Source of the DNA: an uncultured Bacteroidota bacterium
Lineage (GTDB): Bacteria > Bacteroidota > Bacteroidia > Bacteroidales > FEN-979
Direction of reading: 5' to 3'
Assembly: GCA_937900965.1 (NCBI GenBank)
Contig: CALCGJ010000110.1
Coordinates: forward strand, 1 to 34,062
DNA length: 34,062 nucleotides
Made by a program: the position numbers and the translations under genes. Of the stretch, positions 24,101-31,564 are shown one piece after another (the first letter of the stretch is position 1; each line of letters starts with the position of its first letter). The notes beneath the pieces were generated by a model. It saw only the letters and a list, made by a program, of their open reading frames with translations. It made no database searches and had not been told where the DNA came from.

Positions 24101-25079
24101 CAGGGTACGTTATGCCCGGGAACTTCGGGATAACCCGGAAGATATCGGCAGGATACTGATCCCTGCCATGAGCGGAGCGCAGGTCCCACTCAGTGAAATA
24201 GCTTCTATCGATTATACACGCGGAGCCCAGATGATCAGAAGCGAGAACACATTTCTCGTCGGCTATGTCATCTTCGATAAGATCGCCGGGAAAGCAGAAG
24301 TGGATGTGGTGGATGAGGCAAGAGTAATAATCAGTGAAAAGATTAAGAGAGGTGAATTGATTCTCCCTCCTAATGTCACCTTTAAATTCGCCGGAAATTA
24401 TGAGCAGCAGGTCAGGGCAACCAAACAGCTTGCTGTTCTGATCCCGGTGAGTCTGATCATTATTTTCCTGTTGCTCTTCTTCCAGTTCCGGACAATTACC
24501 GCCTCTTTCATTCATTTCTCCGGTGTCTTTGTGGCTTTCGCAGGAGGATTTATAATGCTTTGGCTCTATAGCCAGGGTTGGTTTATGAACTTCTCCTTTG
24601 CGGGCACCGATATGCGGGAACTCTTCCAGATACACACCATCAACCTGAGCGTAGCCGTGTGGGTGGGGTTTATTGCACTGTTTGGCATCGCCACCAACGA
24701 CGGTGTGATCATGGGAACCTATATCCACCAGGTATTTGAGCATAAAAAGCCCTCTACCGTCTATGAGGTTCAGGAAGCTGTAGTGGAGGCGGGAAAAAAG
24801 AGGGTCCGGCCGGCTATGATGACTGCTGCCACCACGATCATTGCTCTGCTTCCGGTACTTACATCCACCGGGAAAGGAGCCGATATCATGGTGCCGATGG
24901 CTATCCCCACATTCGGCGGGATGATCATCCAGATGATGACCATCTTCGTAGTTCCTGTGATGCAGGCGATGTGGAGGGAAAGAGCTGTTAAGAGGGAAGA
25001 AGGGCGAAGGACGAGGGACGAAGGACGAGGGACGAAGGATGATGGACGAGGGATGATGGACGAGGGAATTGAAAATTGA
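21189..25079 (+). CDS. cusA: CusA/CzcA-type heavy-metal RND efflux pump
   Basis: This roughly 1296-residue inner-membrane pump would export monovalent copper or silver through the tripartite complex. The start MLNKIIGYFLKNR is standard. Family marks include VDAIPDIGENQQIV, GMSFIYIIF, and the proton-relay stretch IGVMVDVGIIFVENILRH in TM4. Methionines in FLLMPTSMP, PVQMFENTI and VMLSTGMRAPMG lie in regions where CusA has its metal-binding Met residues, so Cu or Ag is favoured over Zn or Co; this mapping is by eye. About 110 residues (527-637) with three or four extra hydrophobic segments make it longer than the roughly 1040-residue enterobacterial form. The last 25 residues are read from a heptamer array and are Arg/Asp/Gly-rich. 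The stop lies just before cusC. Confidence 0.93.
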   Translation: MLNKIIGYFLKNRLLSMLILITFIVWGLSTAPFNWNLGFMPRDPVPVDAIPDIGENQQIVATEWMGRSPKDIEDQVTYPLSSALLGIPGVNTIRSTSMFGMSFIYIIFTDDVDFYWSRSRILEKLNSLPSGTLPEGVQPTLGPDATALGQIYWYTLEGRNPETGEPTGGWTPEELRTLQDFYVKYSLATAEGVSEVASVGGFIKEYQVDINPEALKAFGVSMMDVMNAVKKSNLDIGAETIEMNQVEYLIRGLGYIRSLEDLENSVIVAMNNTPVRIKDVARVSFGPAPRRGGLDKEGSEAVGGVVVARYGSNPMEVIDNVKEKIIEIDQGLPQKVLPDGTISKVTVIPFYDRTGLIRETIGTLESALSHEILISIIVILVLVLNLRASIIISGLLPVAVLMTFIVMRYLGVEANIVALSGIAIAIGVMVDVGIIFVENILRHLEMPGNKRAKGPRLLEVIREATTEVSPAVTVALATVVVSFLPVFFMMASEGKLFRPLAFTKTFALTASFILGIVVLPTLSYYILSVRFDRKRVRIGWNTLLILAGIVLMAVWGDWVALGLTAIGINNLLESWLRRKNDNLHNLINIAIILLFATWFLASEWLPLGAHNSAFLNFLFVSAIIALILLLLSIVVKFYEPLLRWCLRNKWQFLSIPLITILFGVVIWLGFNRTFGFVTNTFQVVNLDLRETALWKKSSSAFPGIGKEFMPSLDEGSFLLMPTSMPHTSIEKNLEYIEQLDRGMTAIPEVEMAVGKWGRVNSALDPAPVQMFENTINYRPEFILDENGHRMRFKMNRSGSFILIDSTTYNPAEAGFRIIQADSLIPDRRGEYFRQWREEIRSPDDIWEEIVKVTNLPGLTSAPKLQPIETRLVMLSTGMRAPMGIKVYGPDLQSIEDAGMAFEQAMKEVPSVKPASVFYDRAVGAPYLEITLNREAMARFGMTVSDVQEVLGVAVGGMSLGTSVEGRERFPIRVRYARELRDNPEDIGRILIPAMSGAQVPLSEIASIDYTRGAQMIRSENTFLVGYVIFDKIAGKAEVDVVDEARVIISEKIKRGELILPPNVTFKFAGNYEQQVRATKQLAVLIPVSLIIIFLLLFFQFRTITASFIHFSGVFVAFAGGFIMLWLYSQGWFMNFSFAGTDMRELFQIHTINLSVAVWVGFIALFGIATNDGVIMGTYIHQVFEHKKPSTVYEVQEAVVEAGKKRVRPAMMTAATTIIALLPVLTSTGKGADIMVPMAIPTFGGMIIQMMTIFVVPVMQAMWRERAVKREEGRRTRDEGRGTKDDGRGMMDEGIEN

Positions 25080-25081
25080 AA
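25005..25081 (+). repeat. Heptamer tandem array overlapping the 3' end of cusA
   Basis: Nine units of CGAAGGA, CGAGGGA and TGATGGA type (25005-25067) are followed without a phase break by two ATTGAAA units. The array encodes the tail RRTRDEGRGTKDDGRGMMDE of CusA, contains its stop codon and ends 12 bases before the cusC ATG. Confidence 0.92.
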
Positions 25082-25093
25082 ATATTGAGTATT

Positions 25094-26596
25094 ATGAAGT
25101 GTGTTAATATGATCCGATATCAGTGGAGAAGGAGGATTGCTTCCAGGCTTCTGTGTGTGATCCTTTTAGGGTTCATGGTTCTCGCGATCGGAGGGGCCGT
25201 GAAAGGGCAGACCTATCTGCATGACTCCCTGACAGCCTACCTGGAACTTGCAGCCAGAAACAACCCCACTGTTCAGGCAAAGTTTAACGAATACCTGGCG
25301 GCACTGGAGAGAGTTCCGCAGGCAGGCGGACTGCCTGATCCGGAGTTAAGCTTCGGAATATTCATCAAACCAATGGCCCAGGTAAACGGGAGTCAGGTAG
25401 CTGATTTTCAGATTATGCAAATGTTTCCCTGGTTGGGAGCCCTCAGCTCTGCAAGGGATGAAGCTTCGCTGATGGCAAAGGCAAAGTACGAGGCCTTTCG
25501 TGAGGTTAAGCAGGTGGTTTTTTTCAACCTGAGAAAAGAATGGATGAATCTCTACCTGAATCAGAAACGGATAGAGATCGTACAGGACAACCTGGATATC
25601 CTGAAAACGATCGAACGAATTGCCATAACACGATTCTCCTCTTCATCAGGCAGTAAGACGGTTTCTGTGCAACGTCAGCCTTTAGTCTCGGCAGGCATGC
25701 CGGTGCAACAGAGAGGGATGAATGCCGGAGCTTCCTCTTCAGGGATGCAGGGAGGAATGAGTGATGAGTCCAATGGTTCAGGGATCCCCGGAGAGATGAA
25801 CAACGGCAACCCTATGGGAAGCATGGATGGAACATCAGGTCTGATCACGCTCTACCGGATACAGATTGAGATGGGGGATCTGGAGAACAGCCTGGCCGAT
25901 TGGATCAGCAAAACCTCAGTGCTGGAGGCATCTGTCAACAGTCTTCTGAACCGGCATCCGGCCACTCCAATATACATATCCGATACCCTGATTCAGGATT
26001 CACTGACCGGAACGCTTCAGATGATCCGAAACAACATGATGACACAGAATACGATGCTCACGATGCTGGGGGCTGAGAAATCGGCCTTCGATGAACGGAT
26101 CCGCATGACGAAACGGATGAGTTACCCGATGTTCGGAGTCGGAGTGGACTACATGCTGATGAAAGAGCGACCGGGTGTGACCTCCGACATGAACGGAATG
26201 GATATGATAATGCCTATGGGGAAGATCACCATCCCGATTTACCGGGGGAAGTACAAAGCGATGCGGAAAGAGGCAGAATTTCTGAGCCTTTCGGTTCAAT
26301 CACAGATCAGTGCCACGGAGAATATGCTGTCTGTGGAATATTCCGAAACCCTGAGGAATCTGGAAGATGCATCACGCAGTCTCAAACTGTTTACCCGGCA
26401 GGCTGCTCTGGCTGAGAAGACACTAACGCTGATGATCAGTGAATTCAGTGTCTCAGGTGCGGGGTTTGATGAGTTGCTGAAAATCAGGCAGCAGTTGCTT
26501 GATTATGAATTCAGAAAAGAGGAGGCTGTTGTCGATTACAACACTGCCATTGCGGGATTCGACCGGTTAATGGCGGCATCAGGGAGCAATGAATAA
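25094..26596 (+). CDS. CusC/TolC-type outer membrane efflux protein with Met-rich insert
   Basis: This protein of about 500 residues has a basic N-terminus and a hydrophobic signal (LLCVILLGFMVLAIGG to VKGQ), then the helical barrel of the outer membrane efflux family: LTAYLELAARNNPTVQAK near the N-terminus, GLPDPELSFGI, and the second repeat ending LLKIRQQLLDYEFRKEEAVVDYNTAIAGFDRL. It would form the outer membrane channel for CusA. Between the repeats, about residues 190-260, lies a Gly/Ser/Met-rich low-complexity insert (AGMPVQQRGMNAG, SSGMQGGMSDES, NPMGSMDG) that the family usually lacks and that might bind Cu(I) or Ag(I). The ATG at 25094 is chosen; 25109 is possible, and the TTG at 25076 lies in the repeat. 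Confidence 0.88.
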   Translation: MKCVNMIRYQWRRRIASRLLCVILLGFMVLAIGGAVKGQTYLHDSLTAYLELAARNNPTVQAKFNEYLAALERVPQAGGLPDPELSFGIFIKPMAQVNGSQVADFQIMQMFPWLGALSSARDEASLMAKAKYEAFREVKQVVFFNLRKEWMNLYLNQKRIEIVQDNLDILKTIERIAITRFSSSSGSKTVSVQRQPLVSAGMPVQQRGMNAGASSSGMQGGMSDESNGSGIPGEMNNGNPMGSMDGTSGLITLYRIQIEMGDLENSLADWISKTSVLEASVNSLLNRHPATPIYISDTLIQDSLTGTLQMIRNNMMTQNTMLTMLGAEKSAFDERIRMTKRMSYPMFGVGVDYMLMKERPGVTSDMNGMDMIMPMGKITIPIYRGKYKAMRKEAEFLSLSVQSQISATENMLSVEYSETLRNLEDASRSLKLFTRQAALAEKTLTLMISEFSVSGAGFDELLKIRQQLLDYEFRKEEAVVDYNTAIAGFDRLMAASGSNE

Positions 26597-26617
26597 AAAA
26601 AACAAAAGATTAGAACT

Positions 26618-28420
26618 ATGAAAAGAGAGAAGATAATCATCCGGGCAAGGCGCAGCGCTTTTGTAAAAGCGCTGATTTTTATATCATTTGGTATTCTTGT
26701 TGGATGGATGCTGTTTCACACGCCGGGTTCCACAGTTACTACAGAGGGGCACGACCATGAAAAAGAGACGACTCAACCCGAAATATGGACCTGCTCCATG
26801 CATCCGCAATTCCAGCTTCCTGATCCTGGGAAATGCCCGATCTGTGCAATGGATCTCATTCCACTGATCAAAGGGGGTGAGGTAAGCGACCCGGGAGCGA
26901 TTAAATTATCGGTAGAAGCGCTTGCGCTGGCGAATGTGCATACTTCGGTTGTTGGCAAGGCTAAACCGGTTCGCAAGGTTCGTCTTTACGGTACCATCCA
27001 GCCGGATGAACGGCTTATGCAAAGCCAACCATCACACATTCCAGGCCGGATAGAGCAACTCCTGGTGAATTTTACCGGCGAACAGGTGAAAAAGGGGCAA
27101 CCACTGGCAACGATTTACTCTCCTGAACTTATCAACGCTCAGCAGGATCTGCTGGAAGCAATGAAGATGAAAGATGTTCAGCCTGCTATCCTGGAGGCTG
27201 CACGTGAGCGTCTCAGGCAGTGGAAATTATCCTCAGATCAGATTGCATCTATCGAACAATCGGGAACAGTTACCACCGAATTCCCTGTCCTGGCAGGAAC
27301 CTCGGGGATCGTAATGGGACGCCGGGTAAATGTAGGAGATTATGTGAACCGGGGAACGGTCCTGTTCGATATCACCGACCTATCTAAACTCTGGGTACTG
27401 TTTGATGCCTATGAGCAAGACATTGCCTTCATCAGGATTGGAGATAAGATCACCTATACCTTACAGGCAATGCCCGGGAAGAGATTCGAAGGACGAGTTA
27501 CATTCGTGGATCCTTTTGTTGATCAGATGACTCGTGTTGCCAAAGTGAGGGTAGAGGTGTCGAACAGCAATGGAGCATTGAAACCAGAGATGTTCGTCAC
27601 AGGGCTGATCGAAGCCCGGTTGGATGAATACCGCAATAATATGGTTATCCCCCGATCGGCGGTGTTGTGGACTGGAAAACGTTCGGTTGTATATGTAAAA
27701 CTTCCTGAAGAAGAGGAGCCTGCCTTTAGACTACGAGAGATCACGCTGGGACCAAAGTTGGGAAACAGCTACGTAGTAGTCGACGGGCTGGAAGAGGGGG
27801 AGGAGATTGTAACCGATGGTACCTTCAGCGTGGATGCTGCCGCGCAACTGGAGGGCAAACCCAGCATGATGAATCCGTCAGGAGGGAAAGTCTCCACCGG
27901 GCATGATCATGGTGCCATGATTGCAGAGGGAACCTCCTCAACCATGGAAATGGAATCAGAAAAAGTGAAAGTAGATCAACGGTTCACCAAACAGTTCAAG
28001 AGCGTCTACGATCATTATCTCCAAATGAGCGATGCCTTTGTGGATTCAGATCCCGATAAAGTGACGCAACAATCTGCATACGTTCTTGAAGCTCTGAAAA
28101 AAACAGAAATGAAATACCTGAAAGGTGCGGCTCATGATATCTGGATGAAGCAACTCCCGGCTCTTGAAAAAGCGCTGGACAAGATCAGGAGCAGTGATGA
28201 CCTGGAGGTTCAGCGGGAAGCTTACGCAGGGTTTAACCTGGCATTTTACAAAGTGCTCAAGGCTTTTGGACTGGAGGGAGACACCGCGTATTACCAGTAT
28301 TGCCCGATGGCGCTTGGCGATAAAGGAGCCTACTGGTTCAGCGATCAGAAGGAGATCAGGAATCCCTATTTCGGCGATGCCATGCTGAAGTGCGGAGAAA
28401 CCCGCGAAACGCTTAAATGA
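26618..28420 (+). CDS. cusB: CusB-type RND periplasmic adaptor with HMBD and DUF3347 domains
   Basis: This 600-residue protein has one N-terminal membrane segment (about 15-33), a heavy-metal-binding domain at 57-83 (WTCSMHPQF, then PGKCPICAMDLIPL), and the adaptor core: barrel-sandwich (VRLYGTIQPDE, GRIEQLLVNFTGEQVKKGQPLATIYSPEL), hairpin helices and beta barrel (LSKLWVLFDAYEQDI). From about residue 454 to the end is a DUF3347 domain with YYQYCPMALGDKGAYW near 557, known from copper-related proteins. It would link CusA to CusC and deliver metal to the pump. It follows cusC by 21 bases and is the third gene of the operon. Confidence 0.93.
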   Translation: MKREKIIIRARRSAFVKALIFISFGILVGWMLFHTPGSTVTTEGHDHEKETTQPEIWTCSMHPQFQLPDPGKCPICAMDLIPLIKGGEVSDPGAIKLSVEALALANVHTSVVGKAKPVRKVRLYGTIQPDERLMQSQPSHIPGRIEQLLVNFTGEQVKKGQPLATIYSPELINAQQDLLEAMKMKDVQPAILEAARERLRQWKLSSDQIASIEQSGTVTTEFPVLAGTSGIVMGRRVNVGDYVNRGTVLFDITDLSKLWVLFDAYEQDIAFIRIGDKITYTLQAMPGKRFEGRVTFVDPFVDQMTRVAKVRVEVSNSNGALKPEMFVTGLIEARLDEYRNNMVIPRSAVLWTGKRSVVYVKLPEEEEPAFRLREITLGPKLGNSYVVVDGLEEGEEIVTDGTFSVDAAAQLEGKPSMMNPSGGKVSTGHDHGAMIAEGTSSTMEMESEKVKVDQRFTKQFKSVYDHYLQMSDAFVDSDPDKVTQQSAYVLEALKKTEMKYLKGAAHDIWMKQLPALEKALDKIRSSDDLEVQREAYAGFNLAFYKVLKAFGLEGDTAYYQYCPMALGDKGAYWFSDQKEIRNPYFGDAMLKCGETRETLK

Positions 28421-28455
28421 CGATGGACGAAAGACGAAGGACGAAGGACGAAAGT
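28421..28455 (+). repeat. Heptamer tandem array (CGAAGGA units) after cusB
   Basis: Five units (CGATGGA, CGAAAGA, CGAAGGA twice, CGAAAGT) follow the cusB stop directly. The unit is the same as in the array at the end of cusA, 3.4 kb upstream. Confidence 0.9.
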
Positions 28456-28458
28456 ACA

Positions 28459-28476
28459 GCCGCAATTCATTGCGGC
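28459..28476. repeat. Short perfect hairpin
   Basis: GCCGCAAT, TC, ATTGCGGC is an 8-bp perfect palindrome between two heptamer arrays. No T-run follows, so a terminator role is doubtful. Confidence 0.6.
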
Positions 28477-28488
28477 TCCTCAATGAGA

Positions 28489-28509
28489 ATTATCAATTAT
28501 CAATTAATA
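28489..28509 (+). repeat. Heptamer array (ATTATCA units)
   Basis: ATTATCA, ATTATCA, ATTAATA: a short AT-rich run with the same 7-base period as the other arrays, placed just upstream of the HMA gene start. Confidence 0.7.
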
Positions 28510-28530
28510 TTAATCTTTAAAATCAAAACA

Positions 28531-28917
28531 ATGAAAACAAAATCAATGATGCTGGTAGTAGCAATGCTGTTTATCGGTATGACCACCCTGTTTGCCAATG
28601 ATGGGAAAACAGAGGAAATCAAAGTGTACGGGAATTGCGGCATGTGTAAAACCCGGATTGAGAAAGCAGCCAAAACTGTTGAAGGGGTAACCAAAGCTAC
28701 ATGGGATGACACGGAAAAGGTTCTGACCGTGACATTTGATGACACCAAGGCCACTGTCCTGAAGATTGAAGAAGCAGTTGCAAAAGTAGGTCATGATACC
28801 GACCACGTGAAGGCTGATGATAAAGTCTACGCAAAATTACACGGATGCTGCAAATATGATCGTCCTGTCTCCGGGGAGAAAAAGGAGATGGAAGGACATG
28901 AAGGTCACGATCATTGA
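28531..28917 (+). CDS. Periplasmic heavy-metal-associated (HMA) protein, copper-chaperone-like
   Basis: This 128-residue protein has a signal peptide (MKTKSMMLVVAMLFIGMTTLFA) followed by an HMA domain (about 28-95) with the metal-binding site GNCGMCKTRIEKA (C36 and C39), in line with a ferredoxin-like CopZ fold. The C-terminal extension adds LHGCCKYD and a His-rich ending EGHEGHDH, giving more metal ligands. It probably shuttles or sequesters Cu(I) in the periplasm, between the P-type ATPase and CusB/CusA; this is inferred from location and neighbours. The ATG at 28531 gives a proper signal peptide, while a longer upstream frame reads through heptamer repeats and is rejected. Confidence 0.88.
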   Translation: MKTKSMMLVVAMLFIGMTTLFANDGKTEEIKVYGNCGMCKTRIEKAAKTVEGVTKATWDDTEKVLTVTFDDTKATVLKIEEAVAKVGHDTDHVKADDKVYAKLHGCCKYDRPVSGEKKEMEGHEGHDH

Positions 28918-28970
28918 TTATTCCATGAATCTGCTGACATACTGCACTTTCCCTGATCACGGATGTTCTG

Positions 28971-29009
28971 TTCCTGCCGGCTTCGATCTTTGGACCTGGC
29001 TGGCAGGAA
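28971..29009. repeat. Imperfect hairpin between HMA gene and DUF302 remnant
   Basis: TTCCTGCCGGC (28971-28981) and GCTGGCAGGAA (28999-29009) pair over 11 bases with one mismatch, leaving a 17-base loop. The rest of 28918-29034 shows no coding sequence that I can assign. Confidence 0.5.
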
Positions 29010-29034
29010 TAGGTTATCCTGGTTGTTTAAGTAG

Positions 29035-29223
29035 TTGAATTCAGAAGATAAAATAGGTATCATGCTGCCTTGCAATGTGATTGTTCAGGAAACTGCCGAT
29101 GGTACCATTGAAGTAGCGGCCGTCGATCCGGTTGCCTCCATGATGGCTGTGCAAAACCAGGCACTTGCCGGCATTGCTGTGGAAATAAAAGAAAAACTCG
29201 AACGGGTGATCGCATCTTTGTAG
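29035..29223 (+). pseudogene. C-terminal remnant of a DUF302 protein
   Basis: The 62-residue reading EDKIGIMLPCNVIVQETADG to ASMMAVQNQALAGIAVEI and EKLERVI matches the C-terminal half of DUF302 proteins, which are about 125-150 residues long. The N-terminal half is missing: the frame is closed by a TAG directly before the TTG at 29035, and no DUF302 sequence is seen in the other frames of 28918-29034. There is no good start codon. DUF302 genes often accompany copper or sulfur genes, so the remnant fits its surroundings. A short functional product is unlikely but cannot be excluded. Confidence 0.7.
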
Positions 29224-29272
29224 ATCAGTGAAAATACAATGAGTATCCCCTCTTCCTAAAAAGTAATTAGTT

Positions 29273-31540
29273 ATGAAACATCATAAAATTCCTGTAAATC
29301 AGTCGCATAGTATATATTACTGCCCCATGCACTGCGAAGGTGATAAAACATACGACAAACCAGGCGATTGCCCTGAATGTGGGATGCACCTGAAAAAAGA
29401 GGAAACGCAGTCAACGGGAGGAGGAGGAAAGGCACTGTATACCTGTCCCATGCATCCGGAAATAAAACAGGACCATCCGGGGAGTTGCCCAAAATGTGGA
29501 ATGGATCTGGTGCCGGAAAAAGCAGGAGATACAAGTGATGAGGAAAAAGCCTACAAAAGAATGGCAAAACGATTCTGGATCGCACTGGCATTGAGCATCC
29601 CGGTGTTTATTATCGCCATGTCGGAATTTCTCCCGTTCATGCATCTCGATGCGGTTGCCTATCAAAAAGTGTGGAACTGGGTGCAATTCATCCTGGCAAC
29701 ACCCGTCCTGTTTTATTCAAGTTGGGAGTTCTTTAAGCGTGGATGGAGCTCTATACGACGATGGGCCCCCAATATGTGGACATTGATTTCCATTGGCGTT
29801 GGGGCGGCATATCTGTTTAGTGTCTTCGGGCTTTTATTTCCAGAGCTGTTCCCACCCCAGTTTAAAGATTCTCAGGGAAACGTGCATCTGTACTTTGAAG
29901 CAGCAGCTGTTATCCTCACACTGGTATTGCTGGGCCAGGTACTTGAACTTAAGGCACACAGCAAAACAAATTCTGCTATCAAAGCGCTGCTTGGCCTTGT
30001 ACCACCAGTAGCCAGGATTGTTCGCAACGGAGAGGAACAGGAGATACCCCTTGAAGAGGTTCAGGTGGGAGATCTGCTAAGAGTGAAGCCGGGCGAAAAG
30101 ATTCCCGTAGATGGGATGATCTCGGAAGGTACTGCAATCATCGATGAAAGCATGATTACCGGAGAACCCATTCCGGCTGATAAATCAATCGGTGATAAAG
30201 TTACCGGGGGCACGATTAATAGCAAGACATCTTTCATCATGAAGGCAGAAAAAGTCGGTTCCGACACCCTGCTTTCACAAATTATTGAGATGGTTAACAA
30301 AGCTAGTCGTTCACGGGCGCCTATCCAGAAGCTGGCCGATGTGGTGGCGAAATATTTCGTCCAGATTGTGATCGGTATAGCCTTGATAACTTTTGCTATA
30401 TGGGCTCTTTGGGGGCCAGAGCCAGCTTTCGTATATGCATTTGTCAATGCAGTTTCGGTGTTGATTATTGCCTGCCCATGCGCGTTAGGTTTGGCAACAC
30501 CTATGTCCATCATGGTAGGCACGGGACGTGGGGCCCAATCGGGTGTTCTGGTGAAAGATGCCCGAGCTATTGAAGAGATGAACAAGGTGGATACCCTGAT
30601 TATTGATAAAACCGGAACAATTACTGAAGGTAAACCTGCTTTAAAATCGTTTACTTCATTTGGAGAATTCTCTGATGATGATATACTCCGCCTGGCAGCT
30701 TCTGTTGATTCTTTCAGCGAACACCCTGTTGCTGAAGCAATAGTGAGGGGCGCCAAAGAGAAAGGAGTTGTGCTGGAAACAATAGAAAATTTTGAATCAG
30801 TAACAGGGAAAGGAGTTCAGGCTGTTTATAAAGGGAAGAAGGTTGGTCTGGGGAACTCCCGGTTGAAGGACGACTTTGGTGCAGATCTTGAAAAAGAAAA
30901 GGAGAATAAGGTGAAGGCATGGCAGCTTACAGGACAAACAGTGATGTATTTGATGGTAGAGAAAAATGTGGAGGGGATTATCAGTGTGGCCGACACCATC
31001 AAACCAACTTCAGCAACGGCAATTAAAGCGCTCCAAAAGTTGGGTATGAAAGTATACATGCTTACCGGCGACAATGAATTTACTGCCAAAACAGTTGCCG
31101 GGGAGTTACACCTGGATGGATACCAGGCTGATTGCCTGCCCGAGGATAAATATAAAAAAGTGAAAGAGCTTCAGGAAATGGGTCACATCGTGGCAATGGC
31201 TGGCGATGGCATCAACGATGCACCGGCTCTTGAACAGGCAAATGTTGGGATTGCCATGGGAACCGGTACCGATATTGCCATGCAAAGCGCTGAGATCACC
31301 CTTGTTAAGGGCGACCTTAACGGCATTGTCCGTGCCAGGGAATTGAGTATTAAAGTAATGAGGAATATCAAGCAGAATCTCTTTTTTGCTTTTGTATATA
31401 ATGCATTAGGAGTTCCGGTTGCCGCTGGGATCCTGTTCCCCTTCTTTGGAATTTTACTTAGCCCGATTATCGCGGCTGCCGCTATGAGTTTCAGTTCTGT
31501 TTCGGTTATCTCAAATGCGTTGCGGCTACGGAAGATGTAA
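29273..31540 (+). CDS. copA: Copper/silver-type P-type ATPase with two N-terminal heavy-metal-binding domains
   Basis: This 755-residue P1B ATPase would pump Cu(I) or Ag(I) out of the cytoplasm. In place of HMA domains it has two HMBD modules: residues 15-42 (YYCPMHCEG, PGDCPECGMHL) and 55-82 (YTCPMHPEI, PGSCPKCGMDL). Then come TM segments, the actuator motif (MITGEPIP), the ion-binding CPC in IACPCALGLATP near residue 400, the phosphorylation site DKTGTITEG near 445, the SEHPVAEAI histidine loop, GDGINDAPAL near 643, and two closing TM segments. The HMBD type resembles the CopB/SilP-like group, so Ag or Cu is likely but the exact ion is uncertain. It lies 50 bases after the DUF302 remnant in the same direction. 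Confidence 0.93.
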   Translation: MKHHKIPVNQSHSIYYCPMHCEGDKTYDKPGDCPECGMHLKKEETQSTGGGGKALYTCPMHPEIKQDHPGSCPKCGMDLVPEKAGDTSDEEKAYKRMAKRFWIALALSIPVFIIAMSEFLPFMHLDAVAYQKVWNWVQFILATPVLFYSSWEFFKRGWSSIRRWAPNMWTLISIGVGAAYLFSVFGLLFPELFPPQFKDSQGNVHLYFEAAAVILTLVLLGQVLELKAHSKTNSAIKALLGLVPPVARIVRNGEEQEIPLEEVQVGDLLRVKPGEKIPVDGMISEGTAIIDESMITGEPIPADKSIGDKVTGGTINSKTSFIMKAEKVGSDTLLSQIIEMVNKASRSRAPIQKLADVVAKYFVQIVIGIALITFAIWALWGPEPAFVYAFVNAVSVLIIACPCALGLATPMSIMVGTGRGAQSGVLVKDARAIEEMNKVDTLIIDKTGTITEGKPALKSFTSFGEFSDDDILRLAASVDSFSEHPVAEAIVRGAKEKGVVLETIENFESVTGKGVQAVYKGKKVGLGNSRLKDDFGADLEKEKENKVKAWQLTGQTVMYLMVEKNVEGIISVADTIKPTSATAIKALQKLGMKVYMLTGDNEFTAKTVAGELHLDGYQADCLPEDKYKKVKELQEMGHIVAMAGDGINDAPALEQANVGIAMGTGTDIAMQSAEITLVKGDLNGIVRARELSIKVMRNIKQNLFFAFVYNALGVPVAAGILFPFFGILLSPIIAAAAMSFSSVSVISNALRLRKM

Positions 31541-31564
31541 CTCGTAGACCTTTTAATTTTTGTT

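Noticed and set aside
28459-28476. Rho-independent terminator after cusB
   Set aside because: The 8-bp hairpin is perfect but no T-run follows on either strand.
28417-28530. Upstream start for the HMA protein
   Set aside because: It reads through the heptamer arrays and hides a typical signal peptide that starts at 28531.
28817-29038. 73-residue frame overlapping the HMA gene and the gap to the DUF302 remnant
   Set aside because: Its first part is a shifted frame of the HMA gene and the rest has no recognisable family; no start signal is evident.
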